From Cheiracanthium punctorium (taxonomy: Eukaryota; Arthropoda; Arachnida; Araneae; Cheiracanthiidae): a stretch of DNA of 64,000 bases. The stretch is from NCBI GenBank assembly GCA_038373885.1, contig JAWZYV010012518.1, positions 62,001 to 126,000 on the forward strand. The letters are read 5' to 3'. The notes beneath the pieces are model-generated. The model did no database searches and was not told the DNA's origin. It saw only the letters and a program-made list of their open reading frames with translations. The translations under genes were made by a program, and so were the position numbers. This document shows positions 46,251 to 55,000 of this stretch, one piece after another. How positions within the stretch are numbered: position 1 is the first letter of the stretch; each line of letters starts with the position of its first letter.

Positions 46251-47749
46251 ATGGCGTACCTTGCTAAAGGAAAGAGCAAGATCTAGTTAATTTAGCCAGT
46301 GAGCTTAACATCGCAATTCAAGAGGATTACAAAATAATAGATTTAAAGAATGCAATTCTTAAAAGTGCAGGGTATGATGAAGAATTCAGTAAAGAATTGC
46401 TCGATAATTTGATAACTGAAAGGAAAGAAAATGAAGCGCGATTAATTCAAAAGGAAAATGATGACCGTATGTTTGAATTAGAGAAACTTAAGTTACAAAA
46501 TATAACCCATGCTACAGAAACAGAAACCGTTCTTACACCTAGTAATTCAGATGTATCTAAATTTGAAATTAAGGGGTTAATTCCTCAATTTGACTCAAAG
46601 GTAGATGACATTAGTACATTTTTAAACCTTTTTGAGAAACAATTGACTTTTTTGAAAATACCGGAATCAAAATGGGTAGTATACCTGATCGGGCTTTTAC
46701 CTATTGAAATTTCAAAGTTAATTGCAATAGAATCGGATTCTCAGAATAACCCACAGGAGTATGCGGAAATAAAAAAGATTTTATTACGCCGATTCAAGAT
46801 GAGTGCGGAAAATTTTAGACTCCTCCGAGAACAAGGGATAAATTTTCATAAAGTAAATTTAAATGTAACACTCGCGGACGGAATTTCGAAGTTCTCTGAA
46901 GTTTATAACACCGATATAGACATTGAACTAATGGGGAAAAGAATTCCTACTACAATATACGCGTTACCGACAGCTAAAGATAATCGTACCCTCCTTGGTA
47001 CTGATTTTTTATCCAAAGCTGGTATTAGCTTAGATACCCAAAACAAAAAATGGTATTTCAACTGTAATCCTAGGAAAAGATTCAATTTTGAAAAAGATGT
47101 ATTTGTACCACCTTGTAAGCCACATAAAGACACTTTTGACTCACCTTTGAAAAACTGTAGCACTAGGTCATCTGATAAAGATATCGAACCTCCTAAACTG
47201 AACACTTGTGTTTTAAAGGAAACTGAAGGCAGTCACTTATCTACTGAGGAAAGGTTACAATTATGTAAATTGTTAGAAGAGTTTACAGGTATCTTTAGTC
47301 CAGGGGGAGAACCAACTCCTTTCATCCAGCACAAAATAGATACCGGCAACCACTCACCAGTAGCGGTACCACCATATAGAATGAATCCAGTCAAGAAAGA
47401 ACTCCTTAAGCAAGAACTTGATAGGCTTTTGAAAGATGAAATCATCGAGGAGTGTGAATCTCCTTATGCTTCACCAGTGGTTCTCGTACCGAAACCAAAT
47501 GGTAAAGTGCGTCTTTGCATAGACTATAGAAAGTTAAACGAAATTACAGTGGCTGACTCTTACCCATTACCCAGAATGGATGAGCTTCTCCATGAAGCCA
47601 AACAAACGTCATTTATGTCAACAATAGATTTACAATCAGGTTACCACCAAGTTCAAGTCCATCCGGATGATCAGGACAAAACAGCCTTCGTGTGTCCTTT
47701 TGGAACCTTTAAATTTCTGAGAATGCCAATGGGTCTCAAAACGGCCTAG
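46251..47749 (+). pseudogene. Gag, protease C-terminal part and first half of RT, fused by deletions
   Basis: ATG at 46,251 opens MAYLAKGKSK and stops at once; a shift of one base recovers the long frame to 47,749. Gag-like capsid text (FLNLFEKQLTFLKIPESKW, RRFKMSAENFRLLREQG) runs straight into the end of a retropepsin (TLADG, NRTLLGTDFL). The CCHC zinc knuckle and the catalytic D-T/S-G are absent, so a deletion joins Gag to protease near 46,850. RT fingers and palm follow (LVPKPNGKVRLCIDYRKLN, STIDLQSGYHQV with the first catalytic Asp) up to MPMGL, then a stop at 47,747. The YxDD block is missing. Confidence 0.9.
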
Positions 47750-48327
47750 GATTTTGGATTACGAAGAACGGAATCGAGGTAGATCCTGAGAAGACATCAG
47801 CCATCCAGAATATACCAGCACCCAAAAACGTAAAAGAAGTTAAATCTTTCCTACAAACATGCTCATGGTACAGACGTTATATAAAAGATTTTGCAGAAAT
47901 CTCAAGGCCTTTAAGCAATTTAACAAAAAAGAACACATCATGGCAATGGAGTTTTTCGCAGCAGAAAGCTTTCGAAACTCTAAAACAATGCCTCATTTCC
48001 CCACCGATTCTGAAGCAAGCGGATGGTACCAAACCATATATAATACGTACCGATGCAAGTAATTACGCGCTCGGAGCCGTATTACTTCAAGGCGAAGGAT
48101 CTGAAGAACATCCAATTGAGTATGCCAGCAGACTGCTTACCCAAGCAGAGAAAAACTACTCTACAACGGAACGGGAAGCATTGGCCGTTGTGTGGGCGTT
48201 AAAGAAGTTTCGCGGATACATCGAGGGTACACTTGTTACTGTGGCATCCGACCACCAACCATTGAAATGGCTTCATACCCTCAAATCACCAACCGGTCGC
48301 CTCGCCAGATGGGCACTAACGTAGAAG
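47749..48327 (+). pseudogene. RT connection and RNase H domain, out of frame with its neighbours
   Basis: After the RT break a new frame begins GFWITKNGIEVDPEKT and continues with the connection (VKSFLQTCSWYRRYIKDF) and RNase H motifs IIRTDASNYALGAVLLQ, TTEREALAVVWALKKF and ASDHQPLKWL, which include the catalytic D, E and D. It ends RLARWALT at a TAG. About 95 residues of RT, including the active site, are missing between this part and the preceding one, judged against typical spacing. The protein would have removed the RNA strand during reverse transcription. Confidence 0.88.
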
Positions 48328-49880
48328 TCTGTTATATCCCAGGAAAATCTAACGTAATAGCTGACATGCTTTCTCGACCAGTGTGTCCAGAACAAGAGAC
48401 TGTTTGTGAAATTGATAGTATCGTCATCGCTGATATGCCAGCAAGAAATGTTAAAGATATGCGAGAAGCTCAACTTGCAGATGAATCACTAAGGAAGATA
48501 ATTGAAGCGTTTGAAGATGTCCAAAAAACAGAAGCATATGCAAATTGGACTGAGAGAGGTTTTCTTATGAACCAGGGAGTTCTGTATCGCTATATCCCGG
48601 ATGCAGACTCAGAAGAAGCGCAGTTAGTCATACCGTCATCAGAACGGGAAGCAATCCTTAAGAAACATCACGATGACCCCATGGCCGGTCATTATGGCGA
48701 AGAGGGTACGTATCAACGTATCGCCAAAAGATACTATTGGAATGGAATGAAGAAGTTTATATCGGATTACGTGAAAAAGTGTGCTGAATGCAATCGCTAC
48801 AAGGCAAGTAACCAGAAACCATCAGGTCTACTTAGAACACCCGTCTACTCACAACGTTTTGAGATACTTTCAATTGATTTGTTTGGCCCTTTGCCCAAGA
48901 CAGCTAGCGGCAAACAGTGGATTTTCGTAATAGAAGATTGTGCAACCAAGTGGATAGAGCTTTTTCCTCTTGAACAAGCTACAGCTCGAGAATGTGCTAC
49001 AACTCTCATAGAAGAAGTTTTTATGCGGCATGGAATTCCACGAAGAATTCTCAGTGATAATGGCCCACAGTTTGTTAGTGCAGTGTTACAGCAGATATGT
49101 TTTACCTTGAAGATTGATCAAAATCTTACACCGGTATATTTTCCCCAAGCCAACCCTGTTGAACGCAAAAACAGAGATTTAAAACCAAGACTTGCCATAT
49201 TGGTTGGAGACGAACATGATAACTGGGAATCGAAAATACCAGTCATCAGATTTGCAATGAATACGGCGGTATGCGACACTACTGGCCATACCCCTGCTTT
49301 TCTCACGTTCGGCCGTGAACTGAGAACAGTCGATGATGTAGTGAAAGATTTCACGGCTGTGGTACAGAACGACAACTTTGTACCAGAGATTACCCAGTAT
49401 CTCAAAAGATTTGCCAGAATTACACAGGACATTAGACAGAGAGTGGAAATAAAACAGGATCAACGTAAATCCTACTATGACAAAAATAGGCGGCAATATT
49501 ACTTTGTACCTGGTGACAAAGTGTGGGTTACAAAGCACCCGCTTAGTAAAGCAAGTCATGCCAAGACTGCAAAGTTCATGCCCAAACGGGATGGACCATA
49601 TTTGGTACTTACACAGAAGTCTCCCACCGCTTATGTCATAGCCAATCTAGACAAGCCAACAGTGCCCATAGCTACGTACCACACGTCAGCATTATCCCCT
49701 TATCATGGAGTAGACACCTCCCCGGTCAATCCACTTCGCAAAAGAGGTCGGCCTCCCAAGGTAGCACCACAGACAGAATTTTCACCTCAAACGAACAAGC
49801 AGACCATCGGAGGTCATCACACCTCTGGGAACACTAACCCCATGCGAAGAAAAGGACGACCGCCCAAGGTCAAACAATAA
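48326..49880 (+). CDS. Integrase with GPY/F module and two AT-hook-like tails
   Basis: The frame enters as VEVCYIPGKSNVIADMLSRP after a small deletion that breaks RNase H. Zinc-binding HHCC residues are seen in KKHHDDPMAGHYG and KKCAECNRYK. The DDE triad is present: SIDLFGP, LSDNGPQF and NPVERKN. A GPY/F-like module (RDGPYLVLTQ, TYHTSALSPYHG) follows, and the last 60 residues hold RKRGRPPK and RRKGRPPK, two AT-hook-like motifs that bind AT-rich minor grooves. The frame is intact, but its natural translation as part of a polyprotein is broken upstream, so expression is doubtful. Integrase would join the cDNA to host DNA. Confidence 0.88.
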
Positions 49881-50047
49881 CCACAAACCTACGAATCAGT
49901 GACTGTTTGTGACTGTTTTTCGTCAGCCTTAACGAACTTTCTTAAGGACTGTCTGTTATAGAAAAAAAATTATTAGTGTCGCTTGTATGCACATTTTGTC
50001 TATATTTTTTTTTATCCTGGTCTCCTTGCCGGGACGTCGGCGGGACC

Positions 50048-50057
50048 AGAAGGGGAG
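50048..50057 (+). other. Polypurine tract
   Basis: agaaggggag lies two bases before the right LTR, where plus-strand synthesis is primed in LTR elements. Confidence 0.8.
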
Positions 50058-50059
50058 TT

Positions 50060-50336
50060 TGTAGCGCGCCTCCTATATCATTTTTCTTTCATGCGACGCT
50101 CCCCCTGCCGGCGAGAGAACGTTCGTTCCTCTCTCTCTTCGCTCGCGTATTCGCGCGTAGCATCTACCGTATGTTCTGAGATAGTGATTATTCATTCTAA
50201 ATGTAACTTGTGTGTTGTAACCCTTGTTCTCGTTAGTAAAATGTGTTGTTGTCTCAAGTGGTCTGTTTTCATGGAATGATCTACGTCTTTTTCCTTACGC
50301 CCCTGCTCTCTGCCCCAAAGCTAGCCGACCGGCACA
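50060..50336 (+). repeat. Right LTR
   Basis: Identical to the left LTR except for one base, and followed by ATAA (50,337-50,340). Confidence 0.95.
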
Positions 50337-50340
50337 ATAA

Positions 50341-50725
50341 TAAATTTTGATTAACTTTAATAAGCTAAAACAAGCTCCAAGCATTGCTTTCAAGCTTTAC
50401 AGATGAAAAATTGTTTAGTTATTTTAAAAATTCAGTATACTGCAGGGAAACTAGACTCCAGTGAGTGGAATTTCACTCCCCACTAGCTCTGGTGGTGGTT
50501 AGAAATGCATAAGAAGCATTCTGAAAAGTTATAACATGTAAAAAATATTAATGTAATAATGATGTTAGCTTATGTTAAATATTTGTAGCTTAGTGCACAA
50601 ACGTAAACAAAGCAGAAAAGGTAGCTTTATAAATGCGCAACAAAACAATACATAGTCTTTCTCTAGCAAACATGAACGTTAAGTTTCAAAAATTGCGTCG
50701 TCCTAAACTTTTTCAAGCAAATTAA
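50341..50725. other. Spacer, nothing recognised
   Basis: AT-rich DNA between the LTR element and the SINE without supported features. Confidence 0.5.
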
Positions 50726-51016
50726 CCAACGTGTAGCACAGTGGTTAAAGCCACTGACATTGGGAGATAGCTCAAGTGAAGGAACAGGGTTCTGTCCACA
50801 CGCTTTCTCGCGGGGCCGTCGGTCTAGCGGTCTGGAGTTTTGGGCGGTTTTCTCCAGATGTAACGCGAATACGCGCTAGATACCCACAAAAGTCCTCCCC
50901 CAAGGCATTTCCCCCCCTTTTGTTTGTCCTTTCTTTGACGTGCATTTATAAGCGGTTCCTCGTGAACAAGCACACAATTCCGAATACATGTTCCTACAAC
51001 AACAACAACAACAACT
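50726..51016 (+). mobile_element. tRNA-derived SINE, copy S5, with (CAA)n tail
   Basis: gtagcacagtggttaaagcc carries the A box (TAGCACAGTGG), and cagggttctgtccac a weakened B box. The core cggtctagcggtctggag and ggttttctccagatgtaacg match the family. The 3' tail is acaacaacaacaacaacaac, a simple-repeat tail of the sort used by some LINE/SINE pairs. An 80-codon frame across it is an artefact. Confidence 0.8.
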
Positions 51017-51157
51017 AGCCAATGACCCAGTATTCAATTTCTTGGCATGACGTTACAAATAGAATTTCTTAATAATCAAGGTGTCCTTGGAAAATGCACA
51101 ACATCTAGTGACCTTAATTTACGGACAAATCTTTATTTCTCTTCACCAAATGCGAGT

Positions 51158-51249
51158 TTTGCAATTGGTGAAAACAAATTGCAAAATGTTTTCACCAATT
51201 TTGCAAAATTGGTGAAAACATTTTGCAATTTGTTTGCACCAATTGCAAA
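51158..51249. repeat. Near-perfect 92-bp palindrome without spacer
   Basis: The two halves meet at ttttgcaaaa (centre between 51,203 and 51,204) and pair throughout with a single mismatch (51,171 against 51,236). It can extrude as a cruciform. Partial repeats of ccaattggttgg continue to its right. It lies 0.77 kb beyond the helicase stop codon; an AATAAA on the minus strand (51,137-51,132) sits just past it. Confidence 0.9.
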
Positions 51250-51311
51250 CAAATTGGTTGGCACCAATTGGTTGGTTTTCATAAATATGAAAACATTTGT
51301 TCAATGAAAAA

Positions 51312-52027
51312 AAAAAAAAGAAAAGAAAAGAAACACATATAAATTTTAACAAACACAACAAAAGCAAAAATGTAATGATTATTAACTTAAACATAAAATA
51401 TGAGAGTCACTTCAGTGTTTGAAAAGAAAAGAAACACATTTAAATTTTAACAAACACAACAAAAGCAAAACTGTAATGATTATTAACTAAAGCATAAGAT
51501 ACGAGAGTCACTTCAGTGTTTGAAAAGAAAAGAAACACATTTAAATTTTAACAAACACAACAAAAGCAAAAATGTAATGATTATTAACTAAAGCATAAGA
51601 TACGAGAGTCACTTCAGTGTTTGAAAAGAAAAGAAACACATTTAAATTTTAACAAACACAACAAAAGCAAAACTGTAATGATTATTAACTAAAACATAAA
51701 ATAAGAGAGTCACTTCAGTGTTTGAAAAGAAAAGAAACACATTTAAATTTTAACAAACACAACAAAAGCAAAAATGTAATGATTATTAACTAAAGCATAA
51801 GATACGAGAGTCACTTCAGTGTTTGAAAAGAAAAGAAACACATTTAAATTTTAACAAACACAACAAAAGCAAAACTGTAATGATTATTAACTAAAGCATA
51901 AGATACGAGAGTCACTTCAGTGTTTGAAAAGAAAAGAAACACATTTAAATTTTAACAAACACAACAAAAGCAGAAATGTAATGATTATTAACTAAAACAT
52001 AAAATATGAGAGTCACTTCAGTGTTTG
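51312..52027. repeat. 101-bp minisatellite reaching into the helicase stop codon
   Basis: gagtcacttcagtgtttg recurs at 51,404, 51,505, 51,606, 51,707, 51,808, 51,909 and 52,010, an exact 101-bp period. Two unit variants (gcataagatacg and acataaaatatg/ataag) alternate. The last unit continues through the stop codon (52,018-52,020) and the codons for the final SKH of the minus-strand helicase before diverging at 52,028. Confidence 0.95.
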
Positions 52028-55000
52028 GAGCATCTCCGGAGCACCCGATAGGCATCTCTAACGGACGAAACGGGGAAGAAAACATGCCTTTTTTTTGCAT
52101 CCTCGATCAATTTCTGCCACATCTGACCGCAGGAAGTGATCGAGGAGACTCCATGACATCCTGCCGGTGCCGGCAATTCCTGCGTCAGCTCTGGAGAGTG
52201 CATGCAGACGACCAGGCACGATCTGGATCTGGTGAGGGCGACGTTGAGTCTCCCCCTGCAGTTCATGAAACTCGGGCTGTCACAAAGGTCGCTGATGCGC
52301 TTCTTGAAAGCGCAAAGGATGGTCGCGTCGAAAGTCCTGCCTTGAAACTTGCTCACCGTGCCCACCTCGATGTCCACGTAGAGCGATCTTGACATGTGAC
52401 TGTACAGATCGCGCTGACTGACGTCGGGGACGATGACGGCAGTTGTGAAGTAGCGGGACTTGGCAGCTCTTGAAACAAAGTCGTTGACCTCGTAAACGAT
52501 GTCTGTGACAGGCGGCGGACTCGCTCGTGTAGGTTTCTGAATGTCCAACACGATGTACGGCAGGAGAGGGAAATCCTCGTACTTCGCGTCCAAGCCAGGG
52601 TGGGTGTAAAGCTTGTTCTCGTACAAAAACTCCGAAGGAAACTTACAAATGGAGAAATGCATGCGAAACTGTTCGGTCAACGTGAGCGTTGGAGTTCTTT
52701 TAAGGATAACTCGGAAATATGCATCAAACCTTTCAAATGCCGTTCTGTCGAGCTGGCAATTTACAGAAACTTTCGAATAAACATAGGGAGGTATTCCGTG
52801 GATATCACCCGTCAGCACCAGTTTACTGACACCAAACATCAGGGGTTCAAGAATTTGTAATTCAGTACACTGTGTGGAATCATCCACAAAGCAACAAACA
52901 AAATGCATGTAGGAGTCGGATTTAAAAAAATTTCCGCAATTGCTTAAAGTCGAAAGAACAACGTGACTTCCTTCCAAAATTTGTTTCCTGTATTTCTCCT
53001 TAGTACGATAATCCATTTTTTTAACTCGCATTTTTCTCCCAAAATCTCGTATTTGTCTATCTATAAAATGCGGCCTCACTTTATGGTTTAACTGTCTATC
53101 TATTCCGATTCTAACAAACTTAATAGTATTGCGATTTCTCCTAGCTAATCTTTTATTCACTTCGACAAGACGACTTCCTATTTCATCGACTTCAACATTG
53201 GACGGTGCTGTTACCAAAACTTTAAAATCAGGATTAAAAGTGCTGCCAAATATTTTCTCTAGAACTCCGACAATAATGTGTGTTTTCCCTGAGCCAGGAG
53301 GACCTTGAAGTAACATGATTTTAGAGAGCGGTGTGTTTATTTCAGCACTCATTCCCTCGATGATTTCCATTTGTCGTTTGCTGTATGGTCTCCTCGCCGG
53401 TGAAGGAATACACTCTACAGCAAATGTAGACAATTCCGGCTTCAAAATGTTGAGCATGAGTGGCGACTCTCTTAAACGGTACAGTGCATCAGTTAATCTC
53501 AATTTGTCCCCTATGTCACAAATACCATTACCTCGCATTAAATTGTCTATGTCATACGACAATTCTTTCGGCTTGATCCAGACATGATACGTCCAGTGTT
53601 TAGCACCACTTTTGAAATTGTCCGCAATTTGTTTCCAGTCACGAGACTTTAGTGAGCTTAAATTCAGTTCTTCAGCTTTGCTGTGGCATATATAACCAAA
53701 TAAAAAATTGCATTTCTTTGACTCAATTCCAATACAGGTACTTCTTTCTTTCAATTCAAATATAGCCACCATACCCTTGCGAGGTTGAAAGCCTGTGTTC
53801 CCTATCACAGACTCGCACTTCAGTACAACATGATCCTTCTCATGGGTGTACGACAGAAGTGAAAAATAAAATCTCTGGTATTGTCTGTCACTATTGAGTA
53901 CTTCTTTAGATTCCATAACCATATAATCCCAAATCTCCAAAATTATCATAGGATAAAACGATTTGACGTACGAATCATAGTCTTTAAAACTGAGAGGTAA
54001 TACAGCAGCGCCTTCTTTGACAAGAGGTGGAGGATCTACTTTTTGCTGTTGTTCTGCGTTTTGTTGGTCCGTTTGCTCTTTTAACCATATTGTGTTGAAC
54101 ATGAGAATGGATTTTACTAAAGCAGCGGAACTAAACTCACGACCTCTCAGATCGGTGATTCTTGCAGAATGGGAAGTTCCTACAATAGCATTCTCCGGTC
54201 TTTGCATTTTAGAAAATTCAAAATAGCTGCTATGCGAAGAACTGCCCGGTGTCGTTTTGGAACCTTTCTCGTTGGTTTCAGCAGCAAGCGCAGCAGAACT
54301 TCCAACATTTTTCTCTGCAGAAGCATTTTTACCAGGTTTTTGTTGGAAGAGTTTCTCATCATCAGATGAATGTTTCACTGTATTACATTTTTCAGTATTT
54401 GTCTGTTCAGTCTGTCGATTCTCCTGTCTAGGTTCCCCACAAAAGCTGCGGCCCTGGGATGTTTCAACATAAGTATTCTGTCTTGAAGCTCTAGAACTAT
54501 CCAGGCTACCTGAGCTATCAATCTTATTGCGTGAATTTTCTTTATGAGAACGTCTTTTAGGTAAAAGGGGTACTTCTGAATTTCGAACGTTTGATTCTTG
54601 AGTATCTTGCGACAGAAGTCTTCGTTCTATTCTTTCTGTGGGAGATACTAAAGGTACTGGAACTTTTCTTTTCTCAACAAAATCCTCATCTCTTCCCATG
54701 AGTCTGCGAGATCTGTGCGTCATAGGTTTGGGATCAGTGAACAATGTTTTAGATTTATTTTTGTTTCTCAATGTAATAGAGTCTGTGACAGTCATGGGGC
54801 TTGGACTACAATTTACTGCAGGTGGTGGATCATTACCGACTGATTGGTCAACAGAATCCATCAATTCATCATTTCCATATAAGGGTTCTGTATCGTAAAA
54901 CTCATCGGAGCTCTCATGTGTTCCTGAAGGAAATTCGGCATTCCTTAATGCAGGATTACTCTCATGACTTGAAAGAGAGTCGTTTTCACTGCAGTGCCTT

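Larger units (their letters stand above)
45215..50336 (+). mobile_element. Ty3/gypsy LTR retrotransposon, recent but internally deleted
   Basis: Two 277-bp LTRs enclose a primer-binding site, a gag-protease-RT-RNase H-integrase region in Ty3/gypsy order and a polypurine tract. ATAA flanks both sides (45,211-45,214; 50,337-50,340). The LTRs differ at one base by my reading, so insertion is recent. The body lacks the protease active site and the RT YxDD region and has frame breaks, so this copy cannot move by itself. There is no env-like frame between integrase and the right LTR. Confidence 0.95.
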
